Positions 1 through 10,013 of a stretch of DNA of 12,077 nucleotides are shown here, one piece after another. The position numbers and the translations under genes were made by a program. Location of the stretch: positions 1 through 12,077 of the forward strand of contig JAEXCD010000047.1 in NCBI GenBank assembly GCA_023393715.1, written 5' to 3'. Source of the stretch: Bacillota bacterium. GTDB taxonomy: Bacteria; Bacillota; Clostridia; Tissierellales; Peptoniphilaceae. The first letter of the stretch is position 1. Every line of letters starts with the position of its first letter. The notes under the pieces are model-generated. The model did no database searches. It had not been told where the DNA came from and was given only the letters and a program-made list of their open reading frames with translations.

Positions 1-3000
1 GCGGACAAGAACGAATCCGACGCGATCGCCGCCTTGGTAATGCCCAGGAGCTGGAAGCCCATCACCGCCGGCCGCTTGCCCTCCGCGACCATTTTTTCAT
101 TGATGAGATCGACGTGACGGCGGTTGGCCATCTGTCCCGGCAGGAACTGGGTGTCGCCTGATTCGATCACCTTTACGCGAGACAGCATCTGCTTGATGAT
201 GATTTCGATATGGCGGTCATCGATGTCAACGCCCTGGCGGCGGTAGACCTTCTGGATTTCACGGGTGATGTAATTCTGCACTGCCTCAGGCCCCAGAATA
301 TCCAAAATATCGTGCGGATTGACCGAGCCCTCGGTCAGCATCGCGCCCTTTTCGATCGTCTCGCCGTCTCGGACCTTCAGCTGCGAGCCAAACGGAATCG
401 CATAGACCTCCTGATGGCCGTTCTCCGACATAACGATGACGTCCTTGCGCTTCTTGTTGTCCTGAATCGTGACAAGACCCGCATTTTTGGAAATCGTCGC
501 AAGTCCCTTCGGCTTGCGCGCCTCAAACAATTCCTCGACACGCGGAAGACCCTGTGTAATCGCCGCGCCGGCGACGCCGCCGGAGTGGAAGGTTCGCATC
601 GTCAGCTGCGTACCCGGTTCGCCGATGGACTGCGCCGCGATGATGCCGACGGCTTCGCCGATATCCACCGCTTTTCCGGTTGCCAGATTGCGCCCATAGC
701 ACTTCGCACAGATTCCGTGTTCGGTTTTGCATTCCAGAACCGAGCGCACCTTGACTTCCTTGATGCCGCAAGCCGAAATCGCCTCGGCCTGCTCCTCGGT
801 AATGATGTCGTTTTTGCGGACGATCAGCTCGCCCGTGTTGGGATTGAGCACGTCCTCAAAGCTCGTGCGGCCGACAATGCGTGCCGCCAGGTTGACGATC
901 AGCTCGCCGCCCTCCCAAATATCGGATACGACGATGCAGCTGTTGGTGTGGCAATCCTCCTCGGTAACGATGACGTCCTGCGAAACGTCGACCAGACGTC
1001 TCGTCAGATAGCCCGAGTCCGCCGTACGAAGCGCCGTATCCGACAGACCCTTTCTCGAACCGTGCGTGGAAATAAAGAACTCCTGCACGGACAAGCCCTC
1101 GCGGAAGTTTGCCTTGATCGGAATTTCGATCGTCTCACCGGTTGCCGAGGACATCAGGCCGCGCATACCGGCCAGCTGACTGATCTGCTTAATGGAACCG
1201 CGCGCACCGGACTTCACCATGATGCTGATCGAGTTGTTGGTGTCAAATCCCGCTTTCAGGATATTGGCCAGCCGATCCGTCACGTCCTTCCAGATCTCGA
1301 TAACGAACTTGGAACGCTCCTCCTCCGAAATCAAGCCGCGGCGCGCCTGGCGCTCGTACTCCGTCGCCTGCTTGTCGGCTTCCGCGAGCAGCTCCGTCTT
1401 TTCAGCCGGAATCTGAACGTCGTTGATCGAAACCGTCAGGGCGCCGATCGTCGAATATTTGTAGCCCGTCGCTTTGACGTAATCCAACAGGCGGGATGCG
1501 CGGATATTTCCGTGCTTGCGATAACAGCGATCGATGATTTCCGACAGAGTGTCCTTATTGACTAATTGGCTGACCTCCAGAGAATACGGATCCTCCTCGC
1601 GGTTGACAAACCCGAGATCCTGAGGGATGCCCTCGTTGAAAATAAAGCAGCCGACCGTCGCTGCGACAGACTTGCCGCGGTGATCGTCCTCATTGAGGTA
1701 ACGGCGCACGGAAACGAGCGTGTGCAAATCGACGTAGCCGTTCTCCAGCGCCTTGATCATTTCATCATAATCGACAAAATGCATCACCGGTTCGGTTTCC
1801 TTCGGCGTCGCCGTCAGATAGTACGCGCCGAGAACCATGTCCTGCGTCGGCGTCGTAATCGGCTTTCCGTCCTTCGGCGCCAAAATATTGTTCGTCGACA
1901 TCATCAGGAGGCGCGCCTCCGTCTGCGCCTCAGAGCTCAGCGGTACGTGAACCGCCATCTGGTCTCCGTCGAAGTCGGCGTTGTACGCAGTACATACCAG
2001 CGGGTGCAGCTTGATCGCCTTGCCCTCGACCAAAACCGGCTCAAACGCCTGAATGCCGAGTCGGTGCAGCGTCGGTGCGCGGTTCAGCAGCACCGGGTGG
2101 TCCTGAATGACGACCTCGAGTGCCCCCCACACTTCCGAATCCTTGCGCTCAACCATTTTTTTCGCGTTTTTAATGTTGTGCGCGATGTTCTTCGCGACCA
2201 GCTCGCGCATGACAAAGGGCTTAAAGAGCTCCAGCGCCATATCCTTCGGCAGACCGCACTGGTGAAATTTCAGCGTCGGGCCGACGACGATAACGGAACG
2301 GCCGGAATAATCGACGCGCTTTCCGAGCAGGTTCTGGCGGAAGCGTCCCGTCTTTCCCTTCAACAGGTCCGACAGGCTCTTCAGATTTCGGTTCGATGCG
2401 CCCGTGACCGCCTTGCCGCGACGGCCGTTGTCGATCAGCGCATCGACGGCTTCCTGCAGCATGCGCTTTTCGTTGCGCACAATGATGTCCGGGGCGCCGA
2501 TGTCCAGCAGGCGCTTCAGACGGTTGTTTCGGTTGATCACGCGGCGATACAGATCGTTGAGGTCCGATGTCGCAAAACGGCCGCCCTCCAGCTGTACCAT
2601 CGGCCGAAGATCCGGCGGCATGACGGGAAGCACATCGAGGCACATCCACTCCGGCTTGTTTCCGGAGCGAAGAAACGCCTCCACGACCTCCAGGCGACGA
2701 AGCACGCGAACGCGCTTCTGCCCCGTCGCCTGCTCCAGCTCTTCGTTCAGCGCCTTCTGCTCCTGCTTCAGATCGACGCGGCACAGCAGCTCCTTAATCG
2801 CCTCTGCGCCCATGCCGGCTTCAAAATCCTCGCCGTATTTATCGTAATATTCGTTGAACTGCGCCTCGGTCAGGAGCTGCTTCTCATACAGATCTCCCTT
2901 GGCCTTTCCCGGATCAATGACGATGTAGTTGGCAAAGTACAGCACCATTTCGAGCGCCTTCGGACTGACGTCCAGCAGCAGGCCCATGCGGGACGGAATC

Positions 3001-3326
3001 CCTTTGAAATACCAAATGTGCGAAACCGGCGTCGCCAGTTCAATATGCCCCATCCGGTCGCGGCGCACCTTCGATTTTGTTACTTCGACGCCGCACTTTT
3101 CGCAGACGACGCCCTTGTAGCGAACCCGTTTGTACTTTCCGCAGTTGCACTCCCAGTCCTTCGTCGGGCCAAAGATCTTTTCACAAAACAATCCGTCTTT
3201 TTCCGGTTTGAGCGTTCTATAGTTGATGGTTTCCGGCTTTTTTACCTCACCGTGCGACCAGGAACGAATTTTTTCCGGGGATGCGATTTGGATCTGAATC
3301 GCATCAAATGTATTGGTCTTTTTCAA
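1..3326 (-). CDS. rpoC: DNA-directed RNA polymerase subunit beta' (RpoC), C-terminus cut by the window edge
   Basis: Largest subunit of RNA polymerase, carrying the catalytic Mg2+ site. About 1108 codons are visible; the frame is still open at position 1 within the conserved ITKAAIASDSFLSA block, so only the last part of the C-terminus is missing. Seen in order: N-terminal zinc site (C60, C62, C75, C78); the active-site NADFDGDQM block with aspartates D451, D453 and D455; the trigger loop with T754-H755-G756; a second zinc site (C792, C866, C873, C876); and the GEPGTQLTMRTFHSGG block. The start is a TTG at 3326-3324, preceded by AAAGGGGAA (3340-3332) with 7 bases between GGGG and the start; no in-frame ATG fits better. 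It begins 33 bases after the rpoB stop, so the two genes form one operon. Only one TTA (1565-1563) and one TCA (161-159) codon occur in the visible part, and no CTA. Confidence 0.98.
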   Translation of the reverse strand, partial: MKKTNTFDAIQIQIASPEKIRSWSHGEVKKPETINYRTLKPEKDGLFCEKIFGPTKDWECNCGKYKRVRYKGVVCEKCGVEVTKSKVRRDRMGHIELATPVSHIWYFKGIPSRMGLLLDVSPKALEMVLYFANYIVIDPGKAKGDLYEKQLLTEAQFNEYYDKYGEDFEAGMGAEAIKELLCRVDLKQEQKALNEELEQATGQKRVRVLRRLEVVEAFLRSGNKPEWMCLDVLPVMPPDLRPMVQLEGGRFATSDLNDLYRRVINRNNRLKRLLDIGAPDIIVRNEKRMLQEAVDALIDNGRRGKAVTGASNRNLKSLSDLLKGKTGRFRQNLLGKRVDYSGRSVIVVGPTLKFHQCGLPKDMALELFKPFVMRELVAKNIAHNIKNAKKMVERKDSEVWGALEVVIQDHPVLLNRAPTLHRLGIQAFEPVLVEGKAIKLHPLVCTAYNADFDGDQMAVHVPLSSEAQTEARLLMMSTNNILAPKDGKPITTPTQDMVLGAYYLTATPKETEPVMHFVDYDEMIKALENGYVDLHTLVSVRRYLNEDDHRGKSVAATVGCFIFNEGIPQDLGFVNREEDPYSLEVSQLVNKDTLSEIIDRCYRKHGNIRASRLLDYVKATGYKYSTIGALTVSINDVQIPAEKTELLAEADKQATEYERQARRGLISEEERSKFVIEIWKDVTDRLANILKAGFDTNNSISIMVKSGARGSIKQISQLAGMRGLMSSATGETIEIPIKANFREGLSVQEFFISTHGSRKGLSDTALRTADSGYLTRRLVDVSQDVIVTEEDCHTNSCIVVSDIWEGGELIVNLAARIVGRTSFEDVLNPNTGELIVRKNDIITEEQAEAISACGIKEVKVRSVLECKTEHGICAKCYGRNLATGKAVDIGEAVGIIAAQSIGEPGTQLTMRTFHSGGVAGAAITQGLPRVEELFEARKPKGLATISKNAGLVTIQDNKKRKDVIVMSENGHQEVYAIPFGSQLKVRDGETIEKGAMLTEGSVNPHDILDILGPEAVQNYITREIQKVYRRQGVDIDDRHIEIIIKQMLSRVKVIESGDTQFLPGQMANRRHVDLINEKMVAEGKRPAVMGFQLLGITKAAIASDSFLS

Positions 3327-3359
3327 GAAAGTTCCCCTTTCTCGCGCGCTCGCCGCTCG
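3327..3359 (-). promoter_or_regulatory. rpoB-rpoC intergenic gap with the rpoC ribosome binding site
   Basis: The 33-base gap between the rpoB TAG stop (3362-3360) and the rpoC start holds AAAGGGGAA at 3340-3332. The GGGG core lies 7 bases before a TTG codon, which is what decides the non-ATG start for rpoC. No terminator-like stem is seen, which agrees with cotranscription. Confidence 0.8.
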
Positions 3360-7154
<3,795 letters not shown>

Positions 7155-7164
7155 TCCACCTCTT
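7155..7164 (-). promoter_or_regulatory. rpoB ribosome binding site, bears on start choice
   Basis: The minus strand reads AAGAGGTGGA immediately before the first ATG (7154). GAGGTG is a six-base match to the extended Bacillota Shine-Dalgarno sequence. The spacing from GAGG is 4 bases to the first ATG and 10 bases to the second (7148); the second is nearer the usual range. Confidence 0.65.
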
Positions 7165-7191
7165 CAAGCTGTTCGACGCAGGAAACGTCCG

Positions 7192-7217
7192 AAAAATAAA
7201 TGGGGGATTTCCCCATT
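7192..7217 (-). terminator. Possible attenuator hairpin in the rpoBC leader
   Basis: On the minus strand AATGGGG (7217-7211) can pair with CCCCATT (7205-7199) around a 5-base loop and is followed at once by TATTTTT (7198-7192). This has the form of a small intrinsic terminator lying between the proposed rpoBC promoters and the rpoB start. With only 7 bp and four G-C pairs it would be weak, so partial attenuation or 5'-end stabilisation is as likely as full termination. Confidence 0.4.
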
Positions 7218-7238
7218 ATCCCTATTTTGCAATTATTC

Positions 7239-7268
7239 ATTTTAACACACGAAAACAACCCCCGTCAA
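7239..7268 (-). promoter_or_regulatory. Candidate proximal rpoBC promoter
   Basis: The minus strand carries TTGACG (7268-7263), an 18-base spacer and TAAAAT (7244-7239), each one base from the sigma-A consensus. Transcription would start near 7232, giving a leader of about 80 bases that contains the 7192-7217 hairpin. Confidence 0.6.
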
Positions 7269-7316
7269 TAATCACGAGGGTACCTTTTGAAAAATATTAC
7301 GGCTTTCATCTGCCCC

Positions 7317-7345
7317 ATCATACCGCAATTCGCGCGAAAATGCAA
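7317..7345 (-). promoter_or_regulatory. Candidate distal rpoBC promoter
   Basis: The minus strand carries TTGCAT (7345-7340), a 17-base spacer and TATGAT (7322-7317). The -10 is one base from consensus and the spacing is ideal; the -35 is weaker. Together with the 7239-7268 promoter it would give rpoBC two tandem promoters about 78 bases apart. Confidence 0.5.
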
Positions 7346-7497
7346 TAGGATTCGCCCGGATGCGTGGGCTTGTTAACCGGCCGCTTTTAAGCTTTCAGAC
7401 CCCATTTTTTTATCATTGTCGCGCCATTTTACTCTGTTTTTTTCATCATTGAGCCACTTATTTTCATCCTTTGGCCGCTTTCCTTCGAGAAAAAGGG

Positions 7498-7527
7498 TTG
7501 ACAGGATGTTAAGTGTGTATGTAGAAT
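7498..7527 (+). promoter_or_regulatory. Promoter of the GntR-ABC operon
   Basis: A perfect TTGACA -35 (7498-7503), an 18-base spacer and a TAGAAT -10 (7522-7527, one base from consensus). Transcription would start at about 7534, inside the palindrome at 7530-7547, so a bound repressor would block initiation directly. Confidence 0.8.
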
Positions 7528-7529
7528 AT

Positions 7530-7547
7530 AAACAGTAATTACAGTTT
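7530..7547. promoter_or_regulatory. 18-bp palindrome, likely operator of the GntR regulator
   Basis: The sequence AAACAGTAATTACAGTTT is a perfect inverted repeat except for one symmetric pair (A7534 and A7543). It begins 3 bases after the -10, covers the expected start site and ends next to the ribosome binding site. GntR proteins bind as dimers to such repeats in their own promoters, so it is very probably the autoregulatory operator. The assignment to this protein rests on position and family habit. Confidence 0.7.
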
Positions 7548-7552
7548 GGAGG
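7548..7552 (+). promoter_or_regulatory. Ribosome binding site that fixes the GntR start
   Basis: GGAGG lies 5 bases before the GTG at 7558. The only upstream in-frame alternative, TTG at 7546, overlaps this site and so cannot be the start it serves. Confidence 0.8.
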
Positions 7553-7557
7553 CGCCC

Positions 7558-7941
7558 GTGAATATTCGAATACAGAACACAAGCCCGGATCCCATATATT
7601 TGCAGATAAAAAACCAACTTCGAGACGCTATTCTGTCGGGGCAGCTCTCCGCCGATGAACAGCTTCCCTCGATCCGTTTTCTGGCAAAGGAGCTGCGCGT
7701 CAGCGTCATTACGACCAAACGCGCCTACGACGACCTGGAAGCGGAGGGCTACATCTACTCCCTTCAGGGAAAGGGAAGCTTCGTAGCCGCGCAGAATCAG
7801 GAGCTGCTGCGTGAACAGCATCTGCGAAAGATGGAGGAAGCGCTGCAGGAGGCGCTGCGCCTCGCAAAGCTTGCCGGACTATCTTTGGAGGAACTCATTA
7901 AAACACTGACGTGGATGGAGGAAGAGCATGAACTGTATTGA
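7558..7941 (+). CDS. GntR-family transcriptional regulator, YtrA type
   Basis: A small DNA-binding repressor of 127 residues starting with GTG at 7558. Residues about 8-76 form the GntR winged helix-turn-helix: the PIYLQIKNQLRDAILSG opening, the LPSIRFLAKELRVS recognition region, then TTKRAYDDLEAEGYI and the wing QGKGSFVA. The remaining 45 or so residues are helical and highly charged (about 80-127). They are too short to bind a metabolite as FadR- or HutC-type regulators do, which is the mark of the YtrA subfamily. Such genes usually head operons of ABC exporters and repress them until a signal, often an envelope-active compound, arrives. The reading frame overlaps the next gene by 14 bases, so the two are translationally linked. 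The palindrome 7530-7547 is its likely target. The inducer cannot be told from sequence. Confidence 0.93.
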   Translation: MNIRIQNTSPDPIYLQIKNQLRDAILSGQLSADEQLPSIRFLAKELRVSVITTKRAYDDLEAEGYIYSLQGKGSFVAAQNQELLREQHLRKMEEALQEALRLAKLAGLSLEELIKTLTWMEEEHELY

Positions 7942-8776
7942 ACTGAATAACGTCGTAAAACGATATAAATCCTTTACCCTGGGTCCCCTGACCTTTCAGA
8001 TTCCCATGGGGTGCATCGTCGGCTATATCGGAGAAAACGGAGCCGGGAAAAGCACGACGATTAAGCTGCTTCTCGGATTGATTCACCCGGATCAGGGCGA
8101 CATTCGGCTGTTTGAACAGGATGCCCGCAAAAACATCCCCGATTTGCACGATCGAATCGGTTTTGTTTTCGATGAGCTGACGCTGCCGAACGATCTCAGG
8201 ATACACCAGGCCGAAAAAATGTGCCGCCTGTTCTACCGGCACTGGGAAAGCGACACATTTCACCGCTATCTCGAACACTTTTCGCTTTCGCCCTCGAGTG
8301 CCGTTAAAACTCTTTCACGCGGCATGAAAATGAAGCTGTCTCTGGCGATTGCGCTCTCCCACCGGGCTGAACTGCTCCTCTTCGACGAAGCGACCAGCGG
8401 ACTGGATCCCGTCGTGCGCGATGAAATTCTGGATATCCTGCTCGAATACGTTCAGGACGAGACGCATACCGTCCTCATCTCGTCTCACATCCTGTCCGAT
8501 CTTGAAAAGATTGCCGACTATGTCGCTTTTCTTCACAAGGGACGGCTCCTCTTCATGGAATCAAAAGAAACCTTGGGCGAAAAATATGCTCTGTGCTTTG
8601 TCACCGATGCGGCGGCGCGCGCTGCCATAGATCCGAAAGCCATTTTGGGAAGCAGAAAGAGCAGCTTTGGCGAAGAGCTGCTCGTCGAACGCGCGCTCAT
8701 GCCCTCCTCTGCCGGGCTGACTCGCCCAAGCATTGAAGAAATCATGATCTATTTGCTGAAAGGAGAACAAAAGTGA
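7928..8776 (+). CDS. ABC transporter ATP-binding protein
   Basis: A cytoplasmic ATPase of 282 residues that would pair with the following permease as an ABC-2 type exporter. Visible motifs: Walker A GENGAGKST (35-43), signature LSRGMKMKL (129-137, in place of LSGGQ), Walker B LLLFDEA (149-155) with catalytic E154, D-loop SGLD (157-160) and switch H187. Where most ATPases have the Q-loop glutamine, this one reads GFVFDEL with D82. Residues after about 215 form a variable C-terminal extension. The start ATG at 7928 lies inside the 3' end of the GntR gene and has GGAGG at 7917-7921 with a 6-base spacer. The stop overlaps the permease start by four bases (GTGA). BcrA/YtrB-like exporters are the closest match in general form; the substrate is unknown. 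Confidence 0.95.
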   Translation: MNCIELNNVVKRYKSFTLGPLTFQIPMGCIVGYIGENGAGKSTTIKLLLGLIHPDQGDIRLFEQDARKNIPDLHDRIGFVFDELTLPNDLRIHQAEKMCRLFYRHWESDTFHRYLEHFSLSPSSAVKTLSRGMKMKLSLAIALSHRAELLLFDEATSGLDPVVRDEILDILLEYVQDETHTVLISSHILSDLEKIADYVAFLHKGRLLFMESKETLGEKYALCFVTDAAARAAIDPKAILGSRKSSFGEELLVERALMPSSAGLTRPSIEEIMIYLLKGEQK

Positions 8777-9399
8777 AAGCGCTGCTGTACAAGGATTTCA
8801 TCGGTATCCGAAAAACGTTTATATTGAGCTTGCTCGCCATATTTGCCGTATCGATCGTCTTTGTTGCCCGCGATATCACGCCGATGATTTCCATGATGTT
8901 TATCATCCTCCCGTTCATCGTACAGGTGACCTTGTTTACGCTGGATGATTCCTGTCATTTTGACCGCTTTGCCCTTTCCGCGACGGTTCCGCGAAAGCAG
9001 GTGCCCGCCGCGCGGTACGTGTTTTCGCTTATCCTGATTCTGTTTTCGAGCATTGCTATGTTCGTCACCATCGCGTTCACACAGGGCTTGACAATATCTG
9101 CGGTGCTTCTGTTCGCCGTCGCGTTCTTCATCCCTACGCTGTTTGTTTCCATTGAGCTGCCGATTCTGTATCGCTTTGGCGCGCAAAATGCCCGATATAT
9201 CCTGATGGGCCTGTACTTTTTCATCTTTTTCGGCGCGACGTTTCTGTCCAAGCATATCCCGCAAATCCTGACGTTTTTTCACAAATTCCTGGAGGCCCCT
9301 CAGCTGCTCATCGCCGCTTTGCTCCTCCTGGTCACTGCGGGCTGCTTCCTGCTGTCGTATTTCATCTCCGCTCAAATGTATGAAAAAAAAGAATTTTAA
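8773..9399 (+). CDS. ABC-2 type transporter permease (ABC2_membrane_5-like)
   Basis: An integral membrane protein of 208 residues with about six hydrophobic segments (roughly residues 15-32, 38-56, 84-106, 109-128, 137-160 and 176-197). Between segments 2 and 3 it has DDSCHFDRFALSATVPRKQV, which fits the 'D-x-x-x-x-W/F-D-R-x-A-L-S-x-P-x-x-R' pattern of small Clostridia/Bacilli ABC-2 permeases (Pfam ABC2_membrane_5 by family knowledge). The start is GTG at 8773, with AGGAG at 8761-8765 and a 7-base spacer; it overlaps the ATPase stop as GTGA, which implies coupled translation. It presumably dimerises and works with the ATPase to export a lipid, peptide or drug. It is the last gene of the operon, with a strong terminator directly after it. 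Confidence 0.9.
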   Translation: MKALLYKDFIGIRKTFILSLLAIFAVSIVFVARDITPMISMMFIILPFIVQVTLFTLDDSCHFDRFALSATVPRKQVPAARYVFSLILILFSSIAMFVTIAFTQGLTISAVLLFAVAFFIPTLFVSIELPILYRFGAQNARYILMGLYFFIFFGATFLSKHIPQILTFFHKFLEAPQLLIAALLLLVTAGCFLLSYFISAQMYEKKEF

Positions 9400-9404
9400 C
9401 AGAG

Positions 9405-9443
9405 AAAAAGTCCCGCTCACCGAAAGGTGAGCGGGACTTTTTT
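9405..9443. terminator. Bidirectional intrinsic terminator between convergent operons
   Basis: A perfect 17-bp stem (9405-9421 with 9426-9442) closed by a GAAA loop, with an A run on the left arm and a T run on the right. It can therefore end transcription of the permease operon on the plus strand and of yerC on the minus strand. It lies 5 bases after the permease stop and 10 bases after the yerC stop. Confidence 0.95.
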
Positions 9444-9453
9444 CAAATACCGA

Positions 9454-9780
9454 TCAGCTGTGCGCTTTCTTCTCGCGCGCTTTTTTTAAGTCTCGCTGAA
9501 TCAACGTTTCGAGCACGATGTCATATCCGTCTGCTCCCGCCTGCAGCGACCGATTGACGCGCGAAATCGTCGCCGTCGACGCACCGGTCTCCATCTCGAT
9601 TTCATTGTACGTCTTGCGAATGCGCAGCAGCTTGGCCACTTCAAGGCGCTGCGCAATGGAATTCAACTCGCGCTCCGTGCAGACATCCAGGAAAAATTTT
9701 TCGCACTCCTCCGGCGTTTTCAGCATGAGAATGACGTCAAAGAACTCTTTCACCTGATCGCTGATTTGCAATTTCGCCAT
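9454..9780 (-). CDS. yerC: YerC/YecD-type TrpR-like DNA-binding protein
   Basis: A cytoplasmic protein of 108 residues in the TrpR superfamily. LTSPEE-type N-terminal helices are seen as LKTPEECEKFFLDVCTEREL (20-39). The helix-turn-helix follows: RLEVAKLLRIRKTYNEI (45-61), ETGASTATISRVNRSL (64-79). The C-terminal end is basic and charged. This matches YerC/YecD of Bacilli and Clostridia rather than the tryptophan repressor itself. There is no trp gene nearby, and the tryptophan-binding role is not implied. The start is ATG at 9780, because GGAGG (9790-9786) is 5 bases upstream; the outer in-frame ATG at 9792 overlaps that site. It is transcribed alone from its own near-consensus promoter and ends at the shared terminator 9405-9443. 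Confidence 0.9.
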   Translation of the reverse strand: MAKLQISDQVKEFFDVILMLKTPEECEKFFLDVCTERELNSIAQRLEVAKLLRIRKTYNEIEMETGASTATISRVNRSLQAGADGYDIVLETLIQRDLKKAREKKAHS

Positions 9781-9785
9781 ATCGT

Positions 9786-9790
9786 CCTCC
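9786..9790 (-). promoter_or_regulatory. yerC ribosome binding site, decides the start
   Basis: The minus strand reads GGAGG, 5 bases before ATG 9780. An in-frame ATG at 9792-9790 overlaps this element and is therefore rejected as the start. Confidence 0.85.
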
Positions 9791-9792
9791 AT

Positions 9793-9804
9793 AAATAGTA
9801 TGTC
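9793..9804. repeat. 12-bp repeat, leader copy (possible operator)
   Basis: The plus strand reads AAATAGTATGTC. It matches AAATACTATGTC at 9852-9863 in 11 of 12 bases. This copy lies in the yerC leader, between the expected start site (about 9813) and the ribosome binding site. Confidence 0.5.
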
Positions 9805-9819
9805 TTTTTTGCTCTTTAC

Positions 9820-9848
9820 ATCATACTTGGTTTAGGTTATTTTGTCAA
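9820..9848 (-). promoter_or_regulatory. yerC promoter
   Basis: The minus strand reads a perfect TTGACA -35 (9848-9843), a 17-base spacer and TATGAT -10 (9825-9820, one base from consensus). Expected transcription start is near 9813, giving a leader of about 33 bases. Confidence 0.88.
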
Positions 9849-9851
9849 ACG

Positions 9852-9863
9852 AAATACTATGTC
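9852..9863. repeat. 12-bp repeat, upstream copy (possible operator)
   Basis: The plus strand reads AAATACTATGTC, directly upstream of the yerC -35. It pairs with the leader copy at 9793-9804, 59 bases away start to start. The core ATA-G/C-TAT is its own near inverted repeat. Confidence 0.5.
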
Positions 9864-9971
9864 GCTTTAATACGGAACCATTTTCTCCCCGAGCCGACCG
9901 GCAATGATCCCGCGCATCCGCGCCGCCCGCAGTGCTCAGATCCGTTCGCTCGACGCGCTGAAGGGACAAAG

Positions 9972-10009
9972 AAAAACAACCGGCAGGACCTCTTCCGTCC
10001 TGCCGGTTG
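9972..10009 (-). terminator. Intrinsic terminator of the ileS-purN-like unit
   Basis: A perfect 13-bp G-C rich stem (10009-9997 with 9989-9977) and a 7-base loop, followed on the minus strand by TTTTTC. It starts 4 bases after the TAA stop of the PurN-like gene and closes the ileS transcription unit. The roughly 110 bases between here and the yerC upstream repeat show nothing recognisable. Confidence 0.93.
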
Positions 10010-10013
10010 CTTC

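Larger units (their letters stand above)
7155..7557. other. Divergent intergenic control region between rpoB and the GntR operon
   Basis: 403 bases without a credible gene. The rpoB side (7155-7345) holds the proposed promoters, a leader hairpin and the rpoB ribosome binding site. The plus-strand side (7498-7552) holds the GntR operon promoter, an operator-like palindrome and a ribosome binding site. Between them, about 7346-7497 is T-rich on the plus strand with no recognisable element. The short open frames that cross it lack coding character and a proper ribosome binding site. There is no rplL or other ribosomal protein gene upstream of rpoB here, so rpoBC must have its own promoter. Confidence 0.7.

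Noticed and set aside
2221..2784. A 187-codon minus-strand frame inside rpoC
   Set aside because: Out-of-frame shadow of rpoC with low-complexity Arg/Gly/Ala composition.
7546..7557. TTG at 7546 as an upstream start for the GntR gene
   Set aside because: It overlaps the GGAGG ribosome binding site; GTG 7558 is correctly spaced.
7429..7821. A 130-codon minus-strand frame over the GntR gene and its promoter
   Set aside because: It overlaps the well-supported GntR gene and the divergent control region, and shows no domain.
8749..9420. A 223-codon minus-strand frame opposite the permease gene
   Set aside because: The product is very rich in Gln, Arg, Asp and Lys, as expected from reading antisense to a membrane protein. 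The permease on the plus strand has clear membrane segments, a ribosome binding site and operon context.
9864..9971. Possible small RNA or riboswitch between the terminator and the yerC promoter
   Set aside because: No promoter, stable stem or known motif was found; it appears to be plain intergenic sequence.
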